A stretch of DNA of 64,000 nucleotides, from NCBI RefSeq assembly GCF_017309955.1, contig NZ_CP021248.1:186001-250000 (forward strand), in the 5' to 3' direction. This document shows, one piece after another, positions 1 to 7,754 of this stretch (position 1 is its first letter; every line of letters starts with the position of its first letter). A program made the position numbers and the translations under genes. This DNA is from Novosphingobium sp. KA1. Its GTDB lineage: Bacteria > Pseudomonadota > Alphaproteobacteria > Sphingomonadales > Sphingomonadaceae. The notes beneath the pieces were generated by a model. The model was not told where the DNA came from. It worked only from the letters and a program-made list of their open reading frames with translations, and did no database searches.

Positions 1-93
1 GATCGGCCGCGGGCCGATGATCGCGTTGAAGGGATCGTGGGCGAGGCCGTGGCCCTGCTCGGGCTCGTAGAAATGCCAGCGGCTGTCATCCAT
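1..93 (-). CDS. flavin reductase family protein, N-terminal fragment (runs off window)
   Basis: An ATG at position 93 opens a 31-codon reading frame that continues beyond the left edge. The peptide begins MDDSRWHFYEPEQGHGLAHD and continues into a PFNAIIGPRP motif, which is typical of the N-terminus of flavin reductase-like (FMN-binding split-barrel) proteins. Only the start is visible, so substrate and catalytic details cannot be judged. It lies 71 bp after the stop of the small XRE regulator on the same strand and may be the last gene of the cyo transcription unit. Confidence 0.7.
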   Translation of the reverse strand, partial: MDDSRWHFYEPEQGHGLAHDPFNAIIGPRPI

Positions 94-164
94 CGGGCGT
101 GCTTTCCTGCGCAAAGGGGGGAGGAGTGCGGCCTGCTATGATCCCCCCGGCGGCCTTCGGCAAG

Positions 165-374
165 TCAGCCCGGTCTTGGCGTGGCTTCGAAAAAGATCGT
201 CTCGATCGGCAGGCCGAACAGGCGGGCGATCGCGAAGGCCAGCGACAGCGAGGGATCGTGGCGGGCGTTCTCGATGAGGTTGATGGTCTGGCGCGAGGCG
301 CCGACCTGGCTGGCCAGCGCGGCCTGGGTCAGACCGTGCTGGCTGCGCAATTCTCGCAGTCGGTTGTGCATCAT
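165..374 (-). CDS. small XRE-family (Cro/CI-type) helix-turn-helix regulator
   Basis: This protein of 69 residues is almost entirely one HTH domain. It starts MHNRLRELRSQHGLTQAALA, has a recognition helix around SRQTINLIENARHDPSL (residues ~27-43), and ends in the LPIETIFF segment of short stand-alone XRE regulators. Two ATG codons are adjacent (374 and 371). A GGGAGAGG sequence lies only 2 nt before the first and 5 nt before the second, so 371 may be the real start. It follows the SURF1 gene by 38 bp on the same strand and so probably belongs to the respiratory operon. The target is unknown. Confidence 0.85.
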   Translation of the reverse strand: MMHNRLRELRSQHGLTQAALASQVGASRQTINLIENARHDPSLSLAFAIARLFGLPIETIFFEATPRPG

Positions 375-412
375 GGCCTCTCCCGGATGAATGGACGGCG
401 GCGGGCGCCGTG

Positions 413-1159
413 TCAGGCGTCTGCGGTCTGGGTGTCCGTGCCCTGCCGCCAGAACATCGCGAAACCGAACAGGCTCAGCAGGCAGAGGCCGAACCAGGTG
501 GCGGCGTAAGTCAGGTGGTTGTTGGGGAAGGCGACGATGGTGAGCCCGCCGCGCGGCCAGGCGCTGGCGCCGGGGGCCGAAACGGAGGGCGCCTCGGCGT
601 CGATGAAATAGGGGGCCATGGCGGGGAGGCCGCGCGCCCGGGCGATGGCGGCAACGTCGCGCGCGTACCAGCGGTCCTGGTCCGGCCGGTTGGCGCGCAG
701 GAAACGGCCTTCCGGCTCGCTCATGCGCAGCAGGCCGGTGACCCGGACCGTGCCGGTGGGCAGGCTCTGCGGGCGGGCGCTGCGCGGGGCCAGGCGTTCG
801 GGCACGAAGCCGCGATTGACGAGGATCAGGGTGCCGTCGGCCTGTTCCAGCGGGGTCATCACCCAGTAGCCGGGGCCGAACTCGGTGGCGGTCCGGACCA
901 AAGTCTCGCGGGCATTGAGGAAGTGGCCGGTGGTCACGACGCGGCGGTACTGGTCCTTTGCCGCCGAGACGCCGCCCCATGCGGAAGGGGGCGGCGGCGG
1001 GGCCGGCTCTGCGTGGATGCGGGTCTCGACCGCCTCGATCAGGGCCAGCTTCCAGACGCGGCGCTCGAGCTGCCAGACCCCGAGCGCCGCAAAGGCAGCG
1101 GCAGCGAACAGGGAAATGGCCAGCATCACGATCCGCTTGGCGTTCGATGTTCGCTGCAT
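413..1159 (-). CDS. SURF1 family oxidase assembly protein
   Basis: The 248-residue protein has a transmembrane segment near each end (about residues 10-28 and 218-237) with a soluble periplasmic part between, the standard SURF1 topology. SURF1 motifs are visible: LGVWQLERR after TM1, YRRVVTTGHF, GPGYWVMTPL, ILVNRGFVP, and NNHLTYAATWFGL before TM2. SURF1 proteins help insert cofactors into haem-copper oxidases. This gene starts 17 bp after the stop of cyoD on the same strand, so it probably serves the cytochrome bo-type oxidase encoded upstream. It is complete and of normal length. Confidence 0.93.
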   Translation of the reverse strand: MQRTSNAKRIVMLAISLFAAAAFAALGVWQLERRVWKLALIEAVETRIHAEPAPPPPPSAWGGVSAAKDQYRRVVTTGHFLNARETLVRTATEFGPGYWVMTPLEQADGTLILVNRGFVPERLAPRSARPQSLPTGTVRVTGLLRMSEPEGRFLRANRPDQDRWYARDVAAIARARGLPAMAPYFIDAEAPSVSAPGASAWPRGGLTIVAFPNNHLTYAATWFGLCLLSLFGFAMFWRQGTDTQTADA

Positions 1160-1176
1160 GGCCTAATCCACTTGGC

Positions 1177-1563
1177 TCAGTGCACCGAGCCGTCCATCGG
1201 ACCGCCCGGCATCGGCATCATGTTGGCGTTGAGGTGGTACATGACCCAGATCGAACCGGCGATCGTCAGCACGACGATGATCGTCGTGAACAGGAACGCC
1301 AGCAGCGTCCAGCCACCTTCGGAACGGGTGTCGAGGTGGAGGAAGCAGAGCACGTGGACGACGATCTGGATGAACCCGAGCGCGAAGATGATCGGCGCGA
1401 TGATGCCCCGGTCGGGCAGCACGTTGGTCATCACCAGCAGGAACGGGATCGCCGTCAGCACGATCGAGAGGATGGAGCCGGCGCGATAGGCCGCCCGGCT
1501 GCCGTGAGAGCTGCCATGGTCACCGGCGTGACCATGGGCGACAGGGTGCGAGGAGGTGCTCAA
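1177..1563 (-). CDS. cyoD: cytochrome bo quinol oxidase subunit IV
   Basis: Subunit IV of the haem-copper ubiquinol oxidase, a small inner-membrane protein needed for assembly of the CuB site. The 128-residue product has a His-rich N-terminus (HPVAHGHAGDHGSSHGS) followed by three membrane helices, including FIQIVVHVLCFLHL, a family hallmark. The start is TTG at 1563, which overlaps the cyoC stop as TTGA, implying translational coupling. No ATG occurs early in this frame. The gene is fourth in the cyoABCD order, followed by SURF1. Confidence 0.93.
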   Translation of the reverse strand: MSTSSHPVAHGHAGDHGSSHGSRAAYRAGSILSIVLTAIPFLLVMTNVLPDRGIIAPIIFALGFIQIVVHVLCFLHLDTRSEGGWTLLAFLFTTIIVVLTIAGSIWVMYHLNANMMPMPGGPMDGSVH

Positions 1564-2183
1564 CGGATCACTCCATACAGGTAGACGAAGGTGAAGACCC
1601 CGATCCAGATGATGTCGAGGAAGTGCCAGAACATCGAAAGGCACATCACGCGGCGCTTCATCGCCTCGCTCAGGCCCTGCGAGCCAAGCTGGATCAGCAG
1701 CGTGGCGATCCAGATCAGGCCGACGGTGACGTGGGCCCCGTGGGTGCCCACCAGCGCGAAGAACGAGGACAGGAACGCGCTGCGGTCCGGCCCCGCGCCT
1801 TCGGCGATCATATGCGAGAACTCGTAGAGTTCGACGCCCACGAACGCGGCGCCGAGCAGGCCGGTGATGGCCAGCCAGAAGCGCGTCGGACCCACCCGGC
1901 CCGCTTCCATGTGCGGGATCGCCTGGCCGAAGGTGATCGACGAGGCGAGCAGGAACGCGGTGTTGAGCGCGACCAGCGGCAGATCGAAGATCTGCCGTGG
2001 TCCGGGGCCGCCCGCGAAGGCGGTGCTCACCACGCCGAACATGGCGAAGAGCGAGGCGAAGATGAGCGCGTCGCTCATCAGGTAGATCCAGAAGCCGAGC
2101 CCGGTGGGGCTGGCGGGGTGTTCCTCTTCCGCGAGGTGCCAGACGACTGGCTCCTCGCGGGCGATCATCACATGCTGCGTCAT
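1560..2183 (-). CDS. cyoC: cytochrome bo quinol oxidase subunit III
   Basis: Subunit III of the ubiquinol oxidase, an integral inner-membrane protein of 207 residues with five predicted helices, the usual number for CyoC. Recognisable stretches are GFWIYLMSDALIFASLFA (residues ~30-47), VGVELYEFSHMI, FFALVGTHGAHVTVGLIW and MFWHFLDIIWIGVFTFVYL at the end. It begins 2 bp after the cyoB stop, and its own stop overlaps the TTG start of cyoD, so the operon is tightly coupled. Confidence 0.96.
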   Translation of the reverse strand: MTQHVMIAREEPVVWHLAEEEHPASPTGLGFWIYLMSDALIFASLFAMFGVVSTAFAGGPGPRQIFDLPLVALNTAFLLASSITFGQAIPHMEAGRVGPTRFWLAITGLLGAAFVGVELYEFSHMIAEGAGPDRSAFLSSFFALVGTHGAHVTVGLIWIATLLIQLGSQGLSEAMKRRVMCLSMFWHFLDIIWIGVFTFVYLYGVIR

Positions 2184-2185
2184 GG

Positions 2186-4183
2186 TCAGGCTCCCGCGCC
2201 CAGCGGCAGCGGCCGCTTGGCTTCGGTTCGGGCGACTTCATCCTGGGGGATGTAGTAGTCGCGCTTGAAGTTGAAGGTGTGGCCGATGGCGGTGACGAGC
2301 AGGCCTGCGAAGGCGAGCGCGGCGAGCCACCAGATGTACCAGATCATCGCGAAGCCGAGCACGGTGGCAAGGCCCGCCAGGATGATCCCGGCCGCGGTGT
2401 TCTTGGGCATGTGGATCGGCTGGAAGCCCGAAGCCGGACGGCGATAGCCGCGCGTCTTCATGTCGTGCCAGGCGTCGAGGTCGTGGACCACCGGCGTCAC
2501 CGCGAAGTTGTAGGCCGGCGGCGGCGAGCTGGTCGACCATTCGAGCGTGCGGCCATTCCACGGATCGCCCGTGGTATCGGCCAGCTGCTTGCGCTTCACG
2601 AAGCCCATGACGATGCTCATCACGAAGCCCAGCACGCCGATCAGGATGACCACGGCACCGATCAGCGCCACGATGAAGTAGGGCTGGATGCTGGGGTCGT
2701 CGAAGTGGTTGACGCGGCGCGTGTTGCCCATCAGGCCGACGATGTAGATCGGCGTCCAGGCCAGCCAGTAGCCGATCACCCAGCCCCAGAAGCCGACCTT
2801 GCCCCACCACGGGTCGAGCTTGAAGCCGAAGGCCTTGGGGAACCAGTAGACCATGCCGGCGAAGAGGCCGAAGACGACGCCGCCGATGATGGTGTTGTGG
2901 AAGTGGGCAACCAGGAACAGCGAGTTGTGCAGCACGAAGTCCGCCGGCGGAATGGCGAGGAGCACGCCGGTCATGCCGCCGACCACGAAGGTGATCATGA
3001 AGGCGACCACCCACATCATCGGCACGTCGTAGCGGATGTCACCCTTGTACATGGTGAACAGCCAGTTGAAGACCTTGGCGCCGGTGGGGATGGCGATCAC
3101 CATCGTGGCGATGCCGAAGAAGCTGTTGACCGAGGGACCGGCACCCATCGTGAAGAAGTGGTGCAGCCAGACGAGGTAGGACAGGATGGTGATGACGACG
3201 GTCGCGTAGACCATCGAGTTGTAGCCGAACAGGCGCTTGCCCGTGAAGGTGGAGGTGATTTCCGAATAGATGCCGAAGGCGGGCAGGATCAGGACGTAGA
3301 CCTCGGGGTGACCCCAGATCCACACCATGTTCCAGTACATCATCGGCGCGCCGCCGAGTTCGTTGGTGAAGAAGTGGGTGCCGACGTAGCGGTCGAGCAT
3401 CAGCAGGAAGAAGGCGGCGGTAAGCGCGGGGAAGATGGCGATGGCCAGCACGTTGGAGCACAGCGCCGTCCAGGTGAAGACGGGCATCTTCATCATGGTC
3501 ATGCCGGGGGCGCGCATCTTGACGATGGTGGCGACCATGTTGATCGCCGACAGCGTGGTACCCACGCCCGCGATCTGCAGCGACCACAAGTAGTAGTCGA
3601 CGCCGGTATCGGGGCTATAGGCCAGTTCCGCCAGCGGTGCGTAGGACAGCCAGCCGGTACGCGCGAACTCGCCGACGAACAGCGAGATCATGGTCAGCAC
3701 CGCGCCCGAGACCGTCAGCCAGAAGCTGAGGTTGTTGAGGAACGGGAAGGCCACGTCGCGCGCGCCGATCTGCAGCGGCATCACGAAGTTGATCAGGCCC
3801 ACCACCAGCGGGATCGCCACGAAGAAGATCATGATCGTGCCGTGCGCGGTGAAGATCTGGTCGTAGTGCGACGGCGGCAGGTAGCCGGGGTTGGAGCCGA
3901 AGGCGATCGCCTGCTGCAGGCGCATCATCAGCGCGTCGGCAAAGCCGCGCAGCAGCATGATGATGCCCAGGATAATGTACATGATGCCGATCTTCTTGTG
4001 ATCGACGCTGGTGAACCACTCCTTCCAGAGATAGCCCCACAGCCCGAAGCGGGTGACCGCCCCGACCACGCCAAGCCCGAGCAGGACAACGACGATGAAG
4101 GTGCCGAGCAATATCGGCTCGTGAAATGGTAGGGACTCCCAACTCAGGCGTCCGAACACGGTTTTTGCTAACGTGTCTGTCAT
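2186..4183 (-). CDS. cyoB: cytochrome bo quinol oxidase subunit I
   Basis: Catalytic subunit of the proton-pumping ubiquinol oxidase, which carries haem b, haem o and CuB and reduces O2 to water in the inner membrane. It is 665 residues, the normal CyoB length, with about 15 membrane helices. Visible motifs are [14 protein letters not shown] (haem ligand region), [14 protein letters not shown] (CuB His and the proton-channel Glu), [11 protein letters not shown] (CuB His pair) and [12 protein letters not shown] (haem ligands). The ATG start lies 21 bp after the cyoA stop. Confidence 0.98.
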   Translation of the reverse strand: MTDTLAKTVFGRLSWESLPFHEPILLGTFIVVVLLGLGVVGAVTRFGLWGYLWKEWFTSVDHKKIGIMYIILGIIMLLRGFADALMMRLQQAIAFGSNPGYLPPSHYDQIFTAHGTIMIFFVAIPLVVGLINFVMPLQIGARDVAFPFLNNLSFWLTVSGAVLTMISLFVGEFARTGWLSYAPLAELAYSPDTGVDYYLWSLQIAGVGTTLSAINMVATIVKMRAPGMTMMKMPVFTWTALCSNVLAIAIFPALTAAFFLLMLDRYVGTHFFTNELGGAPMMYWNMVWIWGHPEVYVLILPAFGIYSEITSTFTGKRLFGYNSMVYATVVITILSYLVWLHHFFTMGAGPSVNSFFGIATMVIAIPTGAKVFNWLFTMYKGDIRYDVPMMWVVAFMITFVVGGMTGVLLAIPPADFVLHNSLFLVAHFHNTIIGGVVFGLFAGMVYWFPKAFGFKLDPWWGKVGFWGWVIGYWLAWTPIYIVGLMGNTRRVNHFDDPSIQPYFIVALIGAVVILIGVLGFVMSIVMGFVKRKQLADTTGDPWNGRTLEWSTSSPPPAYNFAVTPVVHDLDAWHDMKTRGYRRPASGFQPIHMPKNTAAGIILAGLATVLGFAMIWYIWWLAALAFAGLLVTAIGHTFNFKRDYYIPQDEVARTEAKRPLPLGAGA

Positions 4184-4204
4184 GATGGTTCCGATAGGGC
4201 GAGG

Positions 4205-5302
4205 TCAGGCCCGCTCTGCGCGCACGGCGCCGGGGAGGAGGAGGGTGTCGGTTGCGGAGACTTTGGGATCACGCGCTGCGGCGGGTTCGGCCTTGGCCGC
4301 CTTGGGGGCCGCCTTGGGGGCCAGCTTGCCGTCCTTGTCGTCGCAGGTCGCGGGGCGTTCGCCCATGTGCATCTTGCCGGCCAGCATGTCGCGCCGCATG
4401 ACGTCGATCATGCAGGGCTTGCCGGGCTCGGCGCAGGCATTGACGATGCGGTCGAACAGACCGGCCTGGACCGAGGAATAGCGCACGACCGGGGCCTTGG
4501 TGGTCGGCTTGGTGAGCGCGACGTAAGTCTCGGTCGAAAGCGGGGTGCCCTTGGCCTTGGCCTCGGCGATCCAGCTGTCGAACCCGGCCTTGGTGACGCC
4601 GCGCAGCTTGAAGCGCATGTCGGAATAACCGGCGCCGGTGTAGTTGCCCGAATAGCCCCAGCTGTCGCCGGTCTTGTTGAGCACGGCGTTCAGCTCCGAA
4701 CGCATCGTCGGCATCGCATAGATCATGCCGGCCAGCGTCGGCGCGGAGAAGGTGTTGAACTGGTCGGTGGAGGTGATCGAGAAGCGCACCGGCACGTCGA
4801 CCGGCAGCGCGAGTTCGTTGACCGTGGCGACGCCGAGGTCGGGGTAGATGAACAGCCACTTCCAGTCCATGGCGACGACCTGGACGTTGAGCGGCTTGGT
4901 ACCGGCGGGAATGGGCTTGCCCGGGGCGATGCGTTCGAGCGGGCGGAAGGGATCGAGCTGGTGGGTGGAGGCCCAGGTGACGGCGCCCAGGATGGTGATG
5001 ATGGCGAGCGGGCAGGCCCAGATCACCAGTTCAAGGGTTGTGGAATGATGGAACTCGGGATCGTAGTCCTTGTTGGGATTACCGCGACGGTATTTCCAGG
5101 CGAAGGCCACGGTCAGCGCGATCACCGGAACGATGATCAGCAGCATCAGTCCCAGTGACAACAGGATGAGGTTGCGCTGCTGCATGGCGATATCGCCTGT
5201 TGGGTTCATCACGACCATGTCGCAGCCACCCAGCAGCATGGGCAGCATAGCGACCGATAGGCACAAGGCCCGGCGAGGGTGTCTGGAGGTTGGAGGTTGC
5301 AT
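4205..5302 (-). CDS. cyoA: cytochrome bo quinol oxidase subunit II (lipoprotein)
   Basis: Subunit II of the ubiquinol oxidase. The N-terminus has a lipoprotein signal ending LPMLLGGC (Cys27 if translation starts at the ATG at 5302). Two membrane helices follow, then a periplasmic cupredoxin-like domain with VVAMDWKWLFIYPDLGVATVNE, as in CyoA. No CuA ligand set is apparent, as expected for a quinol oxidase. The C-terminus is extended and Ala/Lys-rich. A TTG at 5308 is in frame but the ATG is preferred. A perfect FNR-type palindrome lies about 36-49 bp upstream of the ATG, so oxygen control is likely. Confidence 0.96.
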   Translation of the reverse strand: MQPPTSRHPRRALCLSVAMLPMLLGGCDMVVMNPTGDIAMQQRNLILLSLGLMLLIIVPVIALTVAFAWKYRRGNPNKDYDPEFHHSTTLELVIWACPLAIITILGAVTWASTHQLDPFRPLERIAPGKPIPAGTKPLNVQVVAMDWKWLFIYPDLGVATVNELALPVDVPVRFSITSTDQFNTFSAPTLAGMIYAMPTMRSELNAVLNKTGDSWGYSGNYTGAGYSDMRFKLRGVTKAGFDSWIAEAKAKGTPLSTETYVALTKPTTKAPVVRYSSVQAGLFDRIVNACAEPGKPCMIDVMRRDMLAGKMHMGERPATCDDKDGKLAPKAAPKAAKAEPAAARDPKVSATDTLLLPGAVRAERA

Positions 5303-5337
5303 GCGCAACGCGCTAGGCGCGAATCTTCTGCAATCGT

Positions 5338-5351
5338 TTGATCTCGATCAA
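5338..5351. promoter_or_regulatory. perfect FNR/Anr-type box (TTGAT-CTCG-ATCAA)
   Basis: The sequence TTGAT-N4-ATCAA is the exact consensus for Crp/FNR-family oxygen regulators. It sits between the divergent cyoA and hemerythrin-like genes, centred 42.5 bp from the cyoA ATG. Which gene it controls, and whether it activates or represses, cannot be read from sequence. Confidence 0.75.
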
Positions 5352-5383
5352 GGAGTCCCGATTTTCCTAGGTGAAACCGATAT

Positions 5384-5397
5384 TTGACGGTGGTCAA
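5384..5397. promoter_or_regulatory. second FNR-like palindrome (TTGAC-GGTG-GTCAA)
   Basis: This is a perfect 5-bp inverted repeat with a 4-nt spacer, differing from the FNR consensus at one symmetric position. Its centre is 46 bp from the first box. It overlaps the ATG at 5397, which argues that the rightward gene starts further downstream. Confidence 0.45.
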
Positions 5398-5486
5398 TGT
5401 GGAAGCCGGGCGCGGCGTTATGCCTTCGCCTCATGCAACATCTGGCCATGCCTCAATGGCTGTCGCGCACGGCAGCAAGATCAAAC

Positions 5487-5975
5487 ATGATCGATGATGA
5501 AGACATCGTCGATCTGGTGATGGATCATGCGCGAATACGAAAGATCTGCGAGGCGCTTACTGTCATTGTCGCCGATTTTGTCGTCGGCAAGCCGTGCGAG
5601 ATACGGACGTTCATCGCGCATGAACTGGAATCCGCCTTCGATCGGCGGGTCAGGCTGGCGGACGATGTGCTCAATACGCTGTTCGGCGGCAGCCCGGCGG
5701 CCTGCGAGGATTCGATCCTGGCGGTGATCCTGCGCCGGCAGATCCGCGACGCGCTCGACGCGCAGGAACTGGGCAGCCTCCTGCGCCTCGATCCCGATGC
5801 GGTGGCGCTGCGGGAACTGCACCGGCTGGTCAGCGATCTCCAGGAAAACGCGCGCCATACCCTGCACCTCGAGGCGCTCTCGCTGCTGACCCTGCTCGAC
5901 GAACGGCTGACCGGCCGGGCCCGCCAGTCGCTGCGCGGGCTGCTGCACCACGGCGCGGAAAGCGGTCTGGCCTGA
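5487..5975 (+). CDS. hemerythrin-like (HHE) alpha-helical protein, tentative
   Basis: A 162-residue soluble, all-helical protein is predicted if the ATG at 5487 is used; the frame also has ATGs at 5397, 5433 and 5448. It resembles hemerythrin HHE domains in layout: DHARIRKICEAL near the start, FIAHELESAFDRRV in the second helix, and HTLHLEALSLLTLLDERL near the end offer His/Glu ligands, but the third-helix EH motif is not evident. Hemerythrins bind O2 or other small ligands through a di-iron centre. Divergent placement from cyoA across FNR-type boxes fits an oxygen-related role. The family assignment is inference; expression as a gene is more secure. Confidence 0.6.
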   Translation: MIDDEDIVDLVMDHARIRKICEALTVIVADFVVGKPCEIRTFIAHELESAFDRRVRLADDVLNTLFGGSPAACEDSILAVILRRQIRDALDAQELGSLLRLDPDAVALRELHRLVSDLQENARHTLHLEALSLLTLLDERLTGRARQSLRGLLHHGAESGLA

Positions 5976-6037
5976 GAGCCCGTTTGAAATTCGCCTTTCG
6001 GGCATTTCAAACAGCCTCTGCGGCCGGCAGGCGGGCT

Positions 6038-6907
6038 TCAGGCGCCGTGGGGATCGAGCAGTCCGGCCGCGGCCACCACCAGCACGACGGCAAGGCCGCA
6101 GGCCATCTCCAGCACCAGCGAGCGGGCCAGTCGCCGCGCGGCGCCGGGCATCCGTGCTTCGAGCGCGGGCACGAGGATCCAGCGATTGCGCGCGGCCAGC
6201 CCCAGCATCAGCGCGAACAGCACGATCTTCAGCGCGATCAGGCGGGGCCAGGACCCCGACGGCCAGCTGCCGCCGCTGATCAGCCAGGCGTTGGTCGCCC
6301 CGGTCACCAGCAGCACGGCCACGACCAGCGTGCCGGTGCGGGCAAAGGCGGCGAGGCTGTGGGCCACGCCGGCCTCCCGCCCGTTGCCGCGCATGTCCGC
6401 CAGGAACGCAAGCATCGCCCCCAGCCAGAGTGCGGCGGCGGCCAGGTGGAGCACGTCGCCCGCGCGCAGCAGGTCGCCGCCAAGGGCTTCACCGGCTCCG
6501 GCATGACCCGCCCAGGCGGCGCTGGCGAGCGCGGCCAGTGCCGGGGGGGCCAGCAGTGAGGGGGCGGGGCGCAGGACGAGGGCGGCCACGAACAGCGCCA
6601 GCGCCGCGGCGCGAACGGTGAGCAGCGTGCCCAGCGGAGTGGCGCCGATCACGGCGGTGAATGTCTCGCGGTCGAGCTCGGCCAGCGGGATTGCCGCCAT
6701 CGCCGCGACATTGGCCATTGCCCACCACAGCGATGCCGCTGCCGCGCCGGCGGCGAGCACCGCCAGGGCGAGGCGGGCGGGCGTGCCGAAGCGGGCCCCG
6801 GCCGCGGACCGGGGCCCTTCGATCAGGGCGTGGAACGGCAGGCCCGCGGCCATCAGCAACAGCGCATAACTGACGAAGCGCGCGGCGACGAGACTGCCGT
6901 TTTCCAT
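6038..6907 (-). CDS. copD: copper resistance protein D, inner-membrane
   Basis: CopD-family proteins are polytopic inner-membrane proteins that act with periplasmic CopC in copper handling. The 289-residue product starts at the ATG at 6907 (MENGSLVAARFVSYALLLMA) and has about eight hydrophobic helices. It includes WAGHAGAGEALGGDLL followed by VLHLAAAALWLGAM, the CopD signature with conserved His residues. It starts only 4 bp after the copC stop on the same strand, giving a copCD operon. Regulation probably comes from the motif upstream of copC. Confidence 0.9.
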   Translation of the reverse strand: MENGSLVAARFVSYALLLMAAGLPFHALIEGPRSAAGARFGTPARLALAVLAAGAAAASLWWAMANVAAMAAIPLAELDRETFTAVIGATPLGTLLTVRAAALALFVAALVLRPAPSLLAPPALAALASAAWAGHAGAGEALGGDLLRAGDVLHLAAAALWLGAMLAFLADMRGNGREAGVAHSLAAFARTGTLVVAVLLVTGATNAWLISGGSWPSGSWPRLIALKIVLFALMLGLAARNRWILVPALEARMPGAARRLARSLVLEMACGLAVVLVVAAAGLLDPHGA

Positions 6908-6911
6908 CGGC

Positions 6912-7286
6912 TCAGCGAACCGTGAAGCTGTAGGAGCCTTCGATGCGGTGCTGGTCGGCGGCAACCGCGTGCCAGGTCAGCTGGTAGGTGCCGGTCGGCA
7001 GCGGACGCGGGAGGGCGACGGTCATCGTCTTGCCCTTGGCCTTGGCGGTGATGCCCTTGATCGGCATCGGCTGATGGTTGGCCATGCCGGGCATGCCGGT
7101 CATCACCAGGTCGATGCCCGAAAGCGGGGCAACGAGGTCTTCCGAGAAAGTCAGCGCGATCGAGGTCGGCTTGGCGACCGCCGAATTGGCGGCAGGCGTG
7201 GCGCTCAGCAGCTTGGGGTGGGCAAGGGCAACGGCGGGAACGGCGGCAACCGCGAGAATGGCGGCGGCAAGTGCAGGAAAACGCAT
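6912..7286 (-). CDS. copC: periplasmic copper-binding protein CopC
   Basis: A 124-residue exported beta-sandwich protein of the CopC family. The signal peptide MRFPALAAAILAVAAVPAVA is cleaved before HPKLLSATPA, placing the conserved N-terminal His at the mature N-terminus, where it ligates Cu(II). Further family features are LTFSEDLV, a Met/His-rich loop MTGMPGMANHQPM, and the end TYQLTWHAVAADQHRIEGSYSF with the conserved Asp/His pair. The start is the ATG at 7286. An ECF-type promoter motif identical to the one serving the divergent sigma operon lies about 60 bp upstream. Confidence 0.94.
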   Translation of the reverse strand: MRFPALAAAILAVAAVPAVALAHPKLLSATPAANSAVAKPTSIALTFSEDLVAPLSGIDLVMTGMPGMANHQPMPIKGITAKAKGKTMTVALPRPLPTGTYQLTWHAVAADQHRIEGSYSFTVR

Positions 7287-7345
7287 GTGGGGGCTCCGAT
7301 CCTTGAGGTCCGGGCGAACGAGCTTGCCCGGACTTGCAGGAACCC

Positions 7346-7373
7346 ATACGCAGGGCGGGACGGGCATCCCTCA
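7346..7373 (-). promoter_or_regulatory. candidate ECF-sigma promoter for copCD
   Basis: Reading leftwards, TGAGGGATG (7373-7365) is followed after 14 nt by CGTAT (7350-7346). The same elements with the same spacing occur on the opposite strand 30 bp away. The layout fits -35 and -10 elements of an ECF sigma factor and would give a 5' UTR of roughly 50 nt for copC. Confidence 0.7.
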
Positions 7374-7402
7374 AGCCCGGCGCAAATTTTTCGACGCGAC
7401 GA

Positions 7403-7430
7403 TGAGGGATGACGCTGCGCCCGCGCGTAT
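7403..7430 (+). promoter_or_regulatory. candidate autoregulatory ECF-sigma promoter of the sensor-sigma operon
   Basis: TGAGGGATG (7403-7411), 14 nt, then CGTAT (7426-7430). It matches the leftward copC promoter exactly in both elements and spacing. The first gene of the operon starts at 7476. ECF operons usually transcribe themselves, so this is the expected place for such a promoter. Confidence 0.7.
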
Positions 7431-7475
7431 CGGCGGGTGAGAAGCGAAATACGACAGGCAGACGGGAACAGGCCG

Positions 7476-7751
7476 ATGAACGAAGTGGACCAGATGTTCG
7501 CGCTCTTGCGCGGCGAACCGCTGCCCGGCGCGCTGGGCGGGATCGACGGCGCGGTCATGGCCGGCCTCGCCTCCGGGCGGGAACGCCGGGCGGTGCGCCG
7601 CGGACTGGTGCTTGCCTGCAGCGTGGCGGCGGTGGTCGGGCTGTGGGGCGGCCTCGCCTTGCCGGTCCCCGCTTTCGAACGGGATCACGGGCACGGCGAG
7701 CCGCTGCTGGGCATGCCGGCCGCAGCGCCGTCGCACTTGCTGGCCAGCTGA
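7476..7751 (+). CDS. small single-span membrane protein, candidate anti-sigma factor (CnrY-like)
   Basis: The 91-residue protein has a cytosolic N-terminal half (MNEVDQMFALLRGEPLPGAL), one membrane span around residues 43-62 (RRGLVLACSVAAVVGLWGGL) and a short periplasmic tail. Size, topology and position match CnrY, the membrane anti-sigma factor of cnrYXH, which holds its sigma factor with the N-terminal segment. It is first in a three-gene operon with a metal sensor (3 bp gap) and an ECF sigma. Function is inferred from synteny and topology; sequence similarity to CnrY is too weak to judge by eye. The ATG at 7476 is chosen over a GTG at 7437. Confidence 0.65.
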   Translation: MNEVDQMFALLRGEPLPGALGGIDGAVMAGLASGRERRAVRRGLVLACSVAAVVGLWGGLALPVPAFERDHGHGEPLLGMPAAAPSHLLAS

Positions 7752-7754
7752 CCG

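Noticed and set aside
2279..4132. 617-codon plus-strand frame opposite cyoB
   Set aside because: Antisense to a well-conserved oxidase subunit and without any domain.
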